13,708 bases of DNA, from the NCBI GenBank assembly GCA_045589735.1, contig JAZNPQ010000111.1, forward strand, positions 1 through 13,708, read 5' to 3'. A program made the position numbers and the translations under genes. Shown in pieces: positions 1 through 7,064 of the stretch (position 1 is its first letter; every line of letters begins with the position of its first letter). The notes beneath the pieces were generated by a model that saw only the letters and a program-made list of their open reading frames with translations, did not search any database and was not told where the DNA came from. This DNA comes from RGIG3994 sp045589735 (GTDB taxonomy: Bacteria > Bacillota > Clostridia > Oscillospirales > CAG-272).

Positions 1-2
1 AC

Positions 3-1544
3 GTTTGCAGCCGCTTTGGTTGCCGTACCTTTAAGATCGATCCCAACAACGGCTTTATCCTCAACGGTGAGGAATACCCCCTCCGCGGCGTATCGCGCCC
101 CCAGGACAGACGGGGCGTTGGTAACGCGCTTCTTTCCGAGCATCACGAGGAAGATATCGACCTCATTTGTGAGGTTGGTGCAACCACGATCCGTCTTGCA
201 CACTATCAGCACGACCAGTATTTCTATGACCTCTGTGACGAGCGCGGTCTCGTTATCTGGGCGGAAATTCCGTACATTTCAAAGCATATGCCGGGGGGAC
301 GCGAGAACACGATTTCTCAAATGAAGGAGCTTATCTCGCAGAATTACAACCATCCGTCTATAGTAGTGTGGGGACTTTCAAACGAAATATCCATCGGCGG
401 CTCCGATGACGACCTGCTTGAAAATCACAGAATACTCAACGATCTCTGTCACGAAATGGACAAGACAAGACTTACAACGATCGCGGCAGTTTCGATGTGT
501 AAGATGGACGACCCCTATCTGCTGATACCCGACGTTGTGTCCTATAACCACTATTTCGGTTGGTACGGCGGCGACACGTCTATGAACGGTCCTTGGTTCG
601 ATAAATTCCACGAGATTCACCCGAATATTCCGATAGGCTGCTCCGAGTACGGATGCGAGGCTCTTAACTGGCACACAAGCGACCCGAAGCAGGGCGACTA
701 TACCGAGGAATATCAGGCATACTATCACGAGGAGCTTATAAAGCAGCTCTTCACAAGAAAATATATGTGGGCAACTCACGTATGGAATATGTTTGACTTC
801 GGTGCCGACGCAAGATCCGAGGGCGGCGAGAACGGACAGAACCACAAGGGTCTTGTCACGTTCGACAGAAAGTACAAAAAGGATTCCTTCTATGCATACA
901 AGGCATGGCTCGTATCTCCCGACATTGATCCGTTCGTACATCTTTGCGGAAAGAGATATATCGACAGAGTTGAGGACGTAACAAAGGTCACGGTCTACTC
1001 GAATCTTCCCGAGGTCGAGCTGCTTGTAAACGGTGAGAGCATCGGAAAGAAGACCGCAGAGGATCATTTCTTCTACTTTGACGTAAAGAACGAAGGCGAG
1101 AGCACCATCGTAGCCAAGGCGGGCGAGCTTACCGATGAGGGCAAGATCCGCAAGGTAAGCGAAAGAAATATGGACTATGTTCTCGTCGAGAAGGGTGCAG
1201 TCCTTAACTGGTTTGACATTGACGCCCCCGAAGGACGCTTCTCGCTTAACGATAAGATATCCGATATTATGGAATCGAAGCGCGGTAAGATGTGGTTTGT
1301 CGGCGTAGGTCTTAAGATAAAGAAGAAGATGGACGCAGGCAAGAAGGGCGGCGAGAAGAAGTCGGGTGGCTTTGACGTTGATCTTTCATCCGCAGACGGC
1401 GGACTTATGCAGATGATGGGCGGCTTCACTGTTCTCCGACTCACAAGCATGATGGGAATGATGAACGTTGAATTCACAAAGGAAGAGCTGCTTAAAATGA
1501 ATAAGAAGCTCAACAAGATAAAGAAGCCTGTAAAAAAGAACTGA
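3..1544 (+). CDS. GH2 glycoside hydrolase (beta-galactosidase-like), 5' end outside window
   Basis: This is a cytoplasmic-type glycoside hydrolase family 2 enzyme that cleaves a beta-linked sugar, most likely a beta-galactoside. Substrate is not provable here. The open frame runs in from the left edge (513 residues visible), so the N-terminal jelly-roll domain is missing. Numbering from base 3, the TIM barrel starts near residue 17 (GFILNG, then RGVSRPQDR) and includes IRLAHYQHDQYFY. The acid/base glutamate lies in WGLSNE (Glu128, bases 384-386) and the nucleophile in CSEYG (Glu215, bases 645-647). A beta-sandwich domain with LLVNGESIGKK follows, then a Lys/Met-rich tail (about residues 425-513) that I recall from other Firmicutes GH2 proteins. 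An ATG at 288 is internal, because clear GH2 sequence continues upstream of it in the same frame. Oddity: Pro33 sits where this family normally has His (RGVSRHQDR). Confidence 0.93.
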   Translation, partial: VCSRFGCRTFKIDPNNGFILNGEEYPLRGVSRPQDRRGVGNALLSEHHEEDIDLICEVGATTIRLAHYQHDQYFYDLCDERGLVIWAEIPYISKHMPGGRENTISQMKELISQNYNHPSIVVWGLSNEISIGGSDDDLLENHRILNDLCHEMDKTRLTTIAAVSMCKMDDPYLLIPDVVSYNHYFGWYGGDTSMNGPWFDKFHEIHPNIPIGCSEYGCEALNWHTSDPKQGDYTEEYQAYYHEELIKQLFTRKYMWATHVWNMFDFGADARSEGGENGQNHKGLVTFDRKYKKDSFYAYKAWLVSPDIDPFVHLCGKRYIDRVEDVTKVTVYSNLPEVELLVNGESIGKKTAEDHFFYFDVKNEGESTIVAKAGELTDEGKIRKVSERNMDYVLVEKGAVLNWFDIDAPEGRFSLNDKISDIMESKRGKMWFVGVGLKIKKKMDAGKKGGEKKSGGFDVDLSSADGGLMQMMGGFTVLRLTSMMGMMNVEFTKEELLKMNKKLNKIKKPVKKN

Positions 1545-1569
1545 TAAAAACAAAAAGCGGTAGTATTAG

Positions 1570-1808
1570 CGTAGTGCCCTTAAGGACACTATGCATCGAT
1601 ATAAATCCGCTATCGCGGATTTTCGATATACGCTACGCGTTCGATATGTGCTGACGCACTCGATATGCTCACTGCGTGAGCGCGGATTTATATCATATCG
1701 AGTTTTTGCTTCGCAAAAACATATCGAATTTGCTGAAGGCAAATATATCGAGCGGAGCGGAGCGAGGCATATCGACAATTGAAACATCGCATTTGTGTCC
1801 ACAAATGC
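1570..1808. repeat. Array of small palindromes with mirrored cgatat/atatcg spacers
   Basis: This non-coding stretch holds successive hairpins. Exact arms seen: 1603-1610/1615-1622 (8 bp), 1630-1633/1637-1640 (4 bp), 1648-1651/1656-1659 (4 bp), 1667-1672/1676-1681 (6 bp), 1702-1709/1713-1720 (8 bp), 1728-1733/1739-1744 (6 bp) and 1789-1796/1801-1808 (8 bp). A near-palindrome with one mismatch lies at 1572-1591. The spacer cgatat occurs at 1597, 1624, 1642 and 1661. Its reverse complement atatcg occurs at 1695, 1721, 1745 and 1769. The unit at 1751-1768 is a GCGGA direct repeat rather than a hairpin. I recall similar palindrome strings between genes in gut Clostridia genomes, where they create spurious ORFs, but I cannot name a family. 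Function is unknown. Confidence 0.85.
1598..1694. repeat. 13-bp perfect inverted repeat spanning the left half of the palindrome array
   Basis: Bases 1598-1610 (gatataaatccgc) are the exact reverse complement of 1682-1694 (gcggatttatatc). The left arm also forms the 8-bp local hairpin with 1615-1622, so the two pairings exclude each other. The right arm has no other strong local partner. Confidence 0.85.
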
Positions 1809-1826
1809 AGTGCTTGTCAAGAAAAG

Positions 1827-1858
1827 AGGACAGAGATTGCAGTTGCTTTCTCTGTCCT
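1827..1858. terminator. Rho-independent terminator between convergent genes
   Basis: A 10-bp perfect stem (aggacagaga at 1827-1836, tctctgtcct at 1849-1858) encloses a 12-base loop. It is followed on the plus strand by TTTTCC and preceded by AAAAG, so it can also work, more weakly, on the minus strand. It lies between the convergent GH2 gene and ABC permease and could end both transcripts. For GH2 this means that the palindrome array would be transcribed as the 3' untranslated region. The rest of the gap (1859-1927) shows only a weak 5-bp stem near 1909-1923. Confidence 0.65.
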
Positions 1859-1927
1859 TTTCCTGTCGGTAGGTAGCTTATTCTATTAAATTTTAAAAAC
1901 TGTCCTTAAGAGTACGTCTCTTTTTCA

Positions 1928-2827
1928 CTACCGTTTTTTGTTTGCTCTCAAAATATTCATAATAACGTACAGCGCGATGAGAAGGACTACCGTTGATACT
2001 AAAATTACGTACATTATAGGAAGTTCGACCTTATTGCCAAAAAAGTAAAGATTACAGTCGAGCGCGTCCTTGAATTCTTCTATTATTTCGGGCGGTAAGC
2101 CTTCGCTTTCCATAGCGGAGAGCGCGCCTCTCATCGAGTGGTTGCGAATAAGTGACGTTCCGTACGTGCCGGGAAGGCAGGATATGACCTTTTGAAGTCC
2201 GTCTGCAAATGACGATATCGGCATATACGCGCCGCAGATGAATCCGTAGCAGGAGCTTATTACTGTTCCTACCGCGGAAATTTGTCCTTGCGTTGACAGG
2301 AAAAAATTTATGCAGGACGATAGTGCCGTTCCGAAAAGTACAAGCAATACAACGTCGAGAATAAGAAGAAAAACATCCGCAACAGACATATACCAGCCGA
2401 CAAACGCAAGATAAGCAAGGCAGAGTGCCGTTGCTGTCAGGCAGATAATGATAGTAGAGATAAAGTTTGCGGCGTAATAGCTTATAGATAGCTTCCACGG
2501 CTTGACGGGAGAGATATTAAGATCTTTAACCGTTCCGTTGGCTTTATCCTGTACCATAAGAAAATTAGAACAGAACGCTACGGTCACGCAGGACACCGCG
2601 AGTATTGATGATATAAGCTGACCGCCGACAAGTCCGTCTATTATATTTTCGGATATATTAAAAAATTCGGGAAGATTTTGCGTGAAGCTGTCACGGTATA
2701 CGTTTTTTAGGAATGTTGCGTAGAGAACAAGCAGGATAGCAGGTGTTATCAGCGACGTAAAAAACATTCCTTTATCCTTAAAGAACAGCGTAACGTTTCT
2801 TTTTATAAGTGCAAGTACTGTTTTCAT
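1928..2827 (-). CDS. ABC-2 type exporter, permease subunit
   Basis: This 299-residue integral membrane protein is the channel half of an ABC-2 exporter. The visible helices are about residues 20-40, a group between 65 and 195, and a last one near 270-292, giving roughly six helices as usual for the family. Recognisable family sequence includes VQDKANGTVKDLNISP in the cytoplasmic loop after helix 2 and YGFICGAYMPISS in a later helix. Length is normal. The start is supported by AAGGAGAC just upstream. The start codon overlaps the ATPase stop (ATGA), so the two are translationally coupled and should form one transporter. Substrate is unknown. Drug, antibiotic, peptide or lipid export are all known for DrrB/NatB-like relatives. 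Confidence 0.9.
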   Translation of the reverse strand: MKTVLALIKRNVTLFFKDKGMFFTSLITPAILLVLYATFLKNVYRDSFTQNLPEFFNISENIIDGLVGGQLISSILAVSCVTVAFCSNFLMVQDKANGTVKDLNISPVKPWKLSISYYAANFISTIIICLTATALCLAYLAFVGWYMSVADVFLLILDVVLLVLFGTALSSCINFFLSTQGQISAVGTVISSCYGFICGAYMPISSFADGLQKVISCLPGTYGTSLIRNHSMRGALSAMESEGLPPEIIEEFKDALDCNLYFFGNKVELPIMYVILVSTVVLLIALYVIMNILRANKKR

Positions 2828-3738
2828 TTTGCGTCTCCTTCCGTAAGCTTTTTGCCGGTGACGGCAAGGAAAACGTCGTCCATTTTTCCTTTGGTTATTT
2901 CGTAATCGTTAAATATTTCGGGGTGCTTCAAAATAAGCTCGGTTGCAGCCTTTGTGTTTGGGACAAACAGACGGTAAGCCCCTCCCACAGTCTCGTATTC
3001 AGTGCCGAGTTCTTTTACAGTGGACTCGTCGGTACTGTAAAGAGTGATAAAATCCCCCGTATAGGTGTTTTTAAGCTCAAGCGGAGTGCCTTTAGCGGAA
3101 ATGCTGCCGTTGTCGATAATGACAACGTAGTCGGCGTCGGAGGCTTCTTCCATATAGTGAGTTGTCAGGAAAACCGTCATGCTTTCTTTCTTTTGAAGCT
3201 CTGATATGACATTCCAGAGAATTTTTCGCGTCTGTGGGTCAAGTCCTGTTGTCGGTTCATCGAGAATAAGTATTTTGGGCTTGTGAAGCAGCGCTCGTGC
3301 TATATCAATACGTCGTCTCTGCCCGCCCGAAAGCTTTCCGACTGTGCGTTTAAGAAGATTTTCGAATTCAAGAAGAGACGAAAGCTCCTTGAGCCTTTTT
3401 GAGAATTCATCTCCGAAAATACCGTAAAGCGCGGCGCGGCTTTTCAGATTGTCGTAGACCGAAAGCGCCGAATCGAGTACCGAATTTTGAAATACCACTC
3501 CAAGCTCACGCTTGACGTCTGACGTGTTACTGTCAAGATCTTTTCCGTCGATAATAACAGTTCCGCCGTCCTTTTGAAGCTGACCGCACATAATATTTAT
3601 AGTGGTCGATTTTCCTGCACCGTTGACCCCAAGGAATGCAAAAAGCTCACCTGATTTGACAGAAAAGCTTAAACCATTCACTGCATTGATGTCGCCGTAG
3701 CTCTTTGAAAGATTATTGATTTCTATAATATTCTTCAC
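2824..3738 (-). CDS. ABC-2 type exporter, ATP-binding subunit (DrrA/NatA-like)
   Basis: This 304-residue ATPase powers the adjacent permease. All nucleotide-binding motifs are intact: Walker A GVNGAGKST (residues 37-45), Q-loop Gln84, signature LSGGQ (136-140), Walker B ILILDEPTTGLD with catalytic Glu161, and the switch His in TTHYMEEA. The C-terminal extension with MDDVFLAVTGK is typical of DrrA/NodI/NatA-type drug or sodium exporters. I chose the GTG at 3736-3738 as start because GAGGTG (3745-3750) sits six bases upstream. A GTG at 3747 is further upstream but is itself part of that ribosome-binding site. The gene is first in a two-gene operon and divergent from the phosphoribosyltransferase gene. 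No linked regulator or immunity gene is visible, so substrate remains open. Confidence 0.92.
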   Translation of the reverse strand: MKNIIEINNLSKSYGDINAVNGLSFSVKSGELFAFLGVNGAGKSTTINIMCGQLQKDGGTVIIDGKDLDSNTSDVKRELGVVFQNSVLDSALSVYDNLKSRAALYGIFGDEFSKRLKELSSLLEFENLLKRTVGKLSGGQRRRIDIARALLHKPKILILDEPTTGLDPQTRKILWNVISELQKKESMTVFLTTHYMEEASDADYVVIIDNGSISAKGTPLELKNTYTGDFITLYSTDESTVKELGTEYETVGGAYRLFVPNTKAATELILKHPEIFNDYEITKGKMDDVFLAVTGKKLTEGDAK

Positions 3739-3766
3739 AGATAACACCTCGCTTTTATATGAATAT

Positions 3767-3795
3767 ATTTTACATCAATTTTCTTAAAAAAGCAA
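3767..3795 (-). promoter_or_regulatory. Promoter of the ABC exporter operon
   Basis: On the minus strand, TTGCTT (3790-3795) and TAAAAT (3767-3772) are separated by 17 bases, upstream of the ABC ATPase. The -10 matches five of six consensus bases and the -35 is weak, which may mean moderate or regulated expression. Confidence 0.5.
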
Positions 3796-3866
3796 CATTT
3801 TTTTACCGTTCGGTATAGATTTGAAGGTTATCGGGGATTATCTGTGATTTTTTGGATAAAATATCC

Positions 3867-3896
3867 TTGACGAAACATAATAAAATGTGATATAAT
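3867..3896 (+). promoter_or_regulatory. Strong sigma-A promoter of the phosphoribosyltransferase gene
   Basis: TTGACG (3867-3872) and a perfect TATAAT (3891-3896) are 18 bases apart, and TGA directly before the -10 makes it an extended -10 element. Transcription would start near 3903, leaving a leader of only about 14 bases with AAGGGG as ribosome-binding site, so there is no room for a riboswitch. Confidence 0.75.
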
Positions 3897-3916
3897 AAAA
3901 AAAAAGGGGTAATTCT

Positions 3917-4555
3917 ATGCCGACACCAACGTCATACAAAATTCGTACAAAACAGAAAAATCTATTTCTCCGTGTCTCGAAAGGACATTTTGCAACGAGT
4001 CACAGCCATATCAACTACTATATAGACGTAACTACTCAAAAAACACGTCTGTCCGAAGCCAACGCTGTAGCCAAAGAGCTTGCGGCTTATTACAAGAATA
4101 GGATAGTTGATACGATACTTTGCCTTGATGGAACCGAGGTAATAGCCACCTGTCTTGCCGAAGAGCTGACACGCGATGGCTATGCCAATATGAACGCGCA
4201 CCAGACTATCTACATCATAACTCCCGAGCATACGACGGGAAGTCAGCTTTTCTTCCGTGATAATATAATCCCGATGGTTCAGGGAAAGAACGTTCTGGTT
4301 CTTGCTGCATCGGTTACGACGGGTTATACCGCAAATGCGGCTGTTGAAGCAATAAAATATTATAATGGAATAATATCCGGCGTCGCTGCTATATTTGCGA
4401 CGATGGACGAGTGTGCCGGATACCCCGTGCGCTCGGTGTTTGACACGAGAGACCTTGATGGATACGCTACCTACCCGTCTCACGAATGTCCGTTCTGCAA
4501 AGAAGGAAAGAAAATAGACGCGCTTGTCAACAGCTTTGGTTATTCTAAGCTGTAA
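3917..4555 (+). CDS. Phosphoribosyltransferase-like protein (orotate PRTase-related)
   Basis: This 212-residue soluble protein has the type I phosphoribosyltransferase fold pattern. The strand-loop VLVLAASVTTGYT (residues 126-138) lies where PRPP-binding proteins have the PRPP loop, followed by a helix (NAAVEAIKYYNG). DTILCLDGTEVIATCLAEEL (about 65-84) resembles the region around the orotate PRTase substrate pocket. In active enzymes the PRPP loop normally begins with two acidic residues (VVEDVxTTG or similar). Here these positions are Ala-Ala, so catalysis may be altered or lost. The C-terminus has a CPFC pair (about 191-194) that could bind metal. The ATG follows AAGGGG and a strong promoter. 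It stands alone, flanked by a divergent ABC operon and a convergent gene, so context gives no pathway. A role in pyrimidine salvage or as a nucleotide sensor is possible but unproven. Confidence 0.75.
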   Translation: MPTPTSYKIRTKQKNLFLRVSKGHFATSHSHINYYIDVTTQKTRLSEANAVAKELAAYYKNRIVDTILCLDGTEVIATCLAEELTRDGYANMNAHQTIYIITPEHTTGSQLFFRDNIIPMVQGKNVLVLAASVTTGYTANAAVEAIKYYNGIISGVAAIFATMDECAGYPVRSVFDTRDLDGYATYPSHECPFCKEGKKIDALVNSFGYSKL

Positions 4556-4561
4556 ATAAAA

Positions 4562-4588
4562 AAGAACCGAAATTTCGGTTCTTTTTAT
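4562..4588. terminator. Bidirectional rho-independent terminator
   Basis: The palindrome aagaaccgaaa/tttcggttctt (4562-4572/4573-4583) is flanked by T-rich sequence on the plus side and A-rich sequence on the other. It lies directly between the stops of the convergent PRTase-like gene (+) and zinc-ribbon gene (-), so one element can end both. Confidence 0.85.
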
Positions 4589-5016
4589 ATTTTGATGTCA
4601 AATCTGTTGTGACAGCAGGGGCAATTTACAGTATGCTTGCCCTTGACCTTCGGCAGACGCAGTACGTTTTTACACTTTTTGCATTTCTTGTAAACGTGAG
4701 TTTTTCTGTCGCGCCATTTGTTGCGGCGAAGCTTAAAAAATCCCGTGAATTTTCTTTTTATTTTTAGAAATGCCGCGTTTTCCTTTTGCCTTTTGTATAT
4801 GTTTCTTGACATTGAGCGGAAGACGGTATACACTATAAGTGCCGTTTCAAGTACAGAAATTATAATTGACCCTATAAAAAGATTTACTAAAACGAGGATA
4901 ATACACAGTATCCAAATGAAATTGCAGAGATTGTCAAAGCCGTTTCTGCCGTACATAAACATTGCGACGCGCTCACGGAACGGGCGTTTTTGCTTATAAG
5001 CTTTATTCTTTTTCAT
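4585..5016 (-). CDS. Small membrane protein with C-terminal zinc ribbon, unknown function
   Basis: I do not recognise a characterised family. The 143-residue protein has a basic N-terminus, two probable transmembrane helices (about residues 29-48 and 49-66), a strongly basic linker rich in Lys and Arg, and a C-terminal zinc ribbon with Cys112-x2-Cys115 and Cys132/134/135. The two helices form a hairpin that would put both ends on the same side. By the positive-inside rule this is the cytoplasm, where the ribbon could bind RNA, DNA or protein. The start is supported by AGAGGAA upstream. It is a single-gene unit with its own promoter and the shared terminator. The metal-binding role is inferred from cysteine spacing. 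Confidence 0.8.
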   Translation of the reverse strand: MKKNKAYKQKRPFRERVAMFMYGRNGFDNLCNFIWILCIILVLVNLFIGSIIISVLETALIVYTVFRSMSRNIYKRQKENAAFLKIKRKFTGFFKLRRNKWRDRKTHVYKKCKKCKNVLRLPKVKGKHTVNCPCCHNRFDIKI

Positions 5017-5049
5017 AAAAATTCCTCTGTTGTTCTTTTTTCTGTATTT

Positions 5050-5078
5050 ATTTTAGCATATAAATGTGATAATTACAA
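5050..5078 (-). promoter_or_regulatory. Promoter of the zinc-ribbon membrane protein gene
   Basis: On the minus strand, TTGTAA (5073-5078) and TAAAAT (5050-5055) are separated by 17 bases, with TGC directly before the -10 (extended -10). It lies about 35 bases upstream of the start codon. Confidence 0.6.
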
Positions 5079-5108
5079 CATAATTAAATGAAAAAACGGT
5101 GACGCAAT

Positions 5109-5144
5109 AAAAAAGTCTTTCCTCGGAAGAGAAAAGACTTTTTT
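5109..5144 (-). terminator. Terminator of the SPFH/P-type ATPase operon
   Basis: A long stem (5109-5124 with 5129-5144, one mismatch) around a 4-base loop ends in a run of six T residues on the minus strand, just after the ATPase stop codon. The plus-strand side is also T-rich, but no plus-strand gene ends here. Confidence 0.85.
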
Positions 5145-5146
5145 GC

Positions 5147-7054
5147 TTAATCTTTGATTTTTATGATTCGTGAGCTGTTAAGCAGTACGACAAAAGCACC
5201 GAGATTGTGGAATATCGTTCCTGCAAGAGCGCTGATGATACCGAACGACGAAAGTCCTATCATAACAACGCTGATTCCCATTGAAAGCGCAAGGTTCTGA
5301 TAAATTATCGCCTTGGTTTTCTTCGCAAGCTTGACCGAGAAGGGAATATTGAGCAGATTGTTATTCATAAGGGCAATGTCCGATGACTGTATCGCAAGGT
5401 CGGAGCCCATAGCTCCCATCGCTATACCAATATCTGCTTCGCGGAGTGCAAGTGCGTCGTTTATACCGTCTCCGACCGCGAGAACGCTATGCTCATTTTT
5501 AAGCTCGTGGAGCTTACTCAGCTTATCCTCGGGGAGCAGCTGCGCGTGAAGCGTATCTATACCAACCTGCTCGCAAATTCGTTTAGCGGGCGCTTCACGG
5601 TCTCCTGTCAGCATTACAGCTTTTGAAAGTCCCATAACCTTAAGGCGTTCGATACTTTCGGTCGCATTTTCACGAAGCGTATCTCCAAAGCAGAGAGCGC
5701 CGATCAGCTTACCGTTCAGTGAAACAAAGCTGACAGAGCCGTCAAACTCCGAAACAAAATCATCGGGAATCTCACAACCAAGCTCCTGCAACCATTCACG
5801 GCGACCGAAGTTGATTTTTGTGTCACCGTCGGCAGAAATTCCTTCAACACCCTTACCCGATATTTCTTTTACCGAGAAGTCCTTATTATATTCAAGCTCC
5901 TTTGCGGCGTTTGCAACAGCTCTTGATGCGGGATGTGTTGATGCCGCGGCAACAGAGGCGGCAAGCGCGAGAAGCTGTTCTTGTTCGATATCACCGTACG
6001 GCTCGGCTTTGGAAAGTGAAAGATTACCTTCGGTAATAGTACCTGTTTTGTCGAATACAACAGCATCGACCTCGGTAAGCTCTTCGATGAATTTTGAATT
6101 TTTGATAAGTATTCCGCGTTTTGTTGCTGCCGAGAGCGCGGCTATCATAGGAGCTGAGCTGACGAGCATCTGTCCGCAAGGACAGGAGACAACGAGTATC
6201 GCTATAGCTTTATTTACGTCTGACGTAATAAGCGCCACTATTGCGGCTATCGCGAGAACGAGCGGTATGTAATAAGCCATTAGCTTATCAATGAGACGGG
6301 ATTCGGGAATTGATATTGTTTCGGATTTTTCAAGCAGATTAAGAATCTTTGAAAAGGACGTATCAACGTATTCTTTTTCTACTCTTACCTTGATAAGACC
6401 GTCAATATTGACAGTTCCCGCATATACCATATCGCCCTCTTTTGCGTGTGCCGGAAGCGGTTCACCTGTGAGTGATTTTTGGTCTATATTGGTCGTGCCG
6501 CTGACTATTATGCCGTCTATCGGTATACCGGAACCCGGCTTTACAAGAATCAACTGACCGATTCTGAGTGTTTTTGCGTCAACGGTTACTTCTTTTCCGT
6601 CCTCGAGAAGTATTGCCGTGCTTTGTTGCATACGTTTAAGACCTTCGATGACGTCACGGCCGCCCATTATGCTTCGTTCTTCAAGAAGATGAACGATATT
6701 GAGAATAAGCGGTATAAGCACCGACAGTACAAGGTCACCTGTAAAATAGCAGGCAATTATAGCTATTGCAACGAGTATTTCCATTGAATTTGTTATATTC
6801 TTTGAAAAAATACCCTTTGCCGCCGAAACAAATACGGGAATACCCTCAATAAGAAATCCTATTGTATAAAGCAGGGCAGGTAATATTGTTTTGGTTGGGA
6901 ATATAACCGAATAGAGAAGTCCGACTGCAAGACACGCTATAGCCAGCGCTCCGCTGACTATTTCGCGCGTCAGCTTTTTCTTTCCGCTCTTTGTTAGATT
7001 ATCACGTGACAGGGATTCGAGGCTGTTTTTTGCCATATTATCAATATTTTCCAT
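5147..7054 (-). CDS. P1B-type heavy-metal translocating ATPase
   Basis: This 635-residue membrane pump should move a transition-metal ion across the membrane using ATP. Two helix pairs lie near the N-terminus (about residues 31-51, 56-80 and 92-125). The actuator motif SLTGEP has Glu198. The metal-site motif SCPCGQ is at Cys291-Pro-Cys293. The phosphorylated Asp335 is in DKTGT, the P1B-specific His-Pro is in ASTHPASRAV, and the hinge GDGIND has Asp529. Two final helices end in FHNLGAFVVLLNSSRI. All catalytic motifs are intact, so it is probably active. There is no N-terminal metal-binding domain (no GMTCxxC), and the CPC motif is followed by Gly-Gln rather than Ala-Leu. The last helix has His-Asn where Zn/Cd pumps have Asp. 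The HN...NSSR pattern reminds me of CtpC-like (Mn/Zn) pumps, but the metal is not assignable. It is last in the six-gene operon; AAAGGGGGA precedes the start. Confidence 0.93.
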   Translation of the reverse strand: MENIDNMAKNSLESLSRDNLTKSGKKKLTREIVSGALAIACLAVGLLYSVIFPTKTILPALLYTIGFLIEGIPVFVSAAKGIFSKNITNSMEILVAIAIIACYFTGDLVLSVLIPLILNIVHLLEERSIMGGRDVIEGLKRMQQSTAILLEDGKEVTVDAKTLRIGQLILVKPGSGIPIDGIIVSGTTNIDQKSLTGEPLPAHAKEGDMVYAGTVNIDGLIKVRVEKEYVDTSFSKILNLLEKSETISIPESRLIDKLMAYYIPLVLAIAAIVALITSDVNKAIAILVVSCPCGQMLVSSAPMIAALSAATKRGILIKNSKFIEELTEVDAVVFDKTGTITEGNLSLSKAEPYGDIEQEQLLALAASVAAASTHPASRAVANAAKELEYNKDFSVKEISGKGVEGISADGDTKINFGRREWLQELGCEIPDDFVSEFDGSVSFVSLNGKLIGALCFGDTLRENATESIERLKVMGLSKAVMLTGDREAPAKRICEQVGIDTLHAQLLPEDKLSKLHELKNEHSVLAVGDGINDALALREADIGIAMGAMGSDLAIQSSDIALMNNNLLNIPFSVKLAKKTKAIIYQNLALSMGISVVMIGLSSFGIISALAGTIFHNLGAFVVLLNSSRIIKIKD

Positions 7055-7064
7055 AAATCCCCCT

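Noticed and set aside
16..324. Plus-strand frame of 102 codons at the left edge
   Set aside because: The GH2 protein is encoded in another frame across the same bases, with clear family motifs.
378..1067. 229-codon reading frame on the minus strand inside the GH2 gene
   Set aside because: It is antisense to strongly conserved GH2 codons and its product resembles no protein family I know.
1570..1808. CRISPR array
   Set aside because: The constant element is only 6 bases, the units are self-complementary rather than unique spacers, unit length varies (about 18-30 bases), and no cas gene is present.
1566..1876. Reading frames of 60-85 codons on both strands within the palindrome array
   Set aside because: They are translations of repeated hairpins and spacers, have no ribosome-binding sites, and several overlap on opposite strands.
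1579..1910. Terminal inverted repeats of a mobile element (cttaaggaca at 1579-1588, tgtccttaag at 1901-1910)
   Set aside because: The match is 10 bases of a sequence centred on the palindrome ccttaagg. No target duplication or transposase is visible, so it is probably chance.
3739..3747. GTG at 3747 as start of the ABC ATPase
   Set aside because: It lies inside the ribosome-binding site GAGGTG that serves the GTG at 3738.
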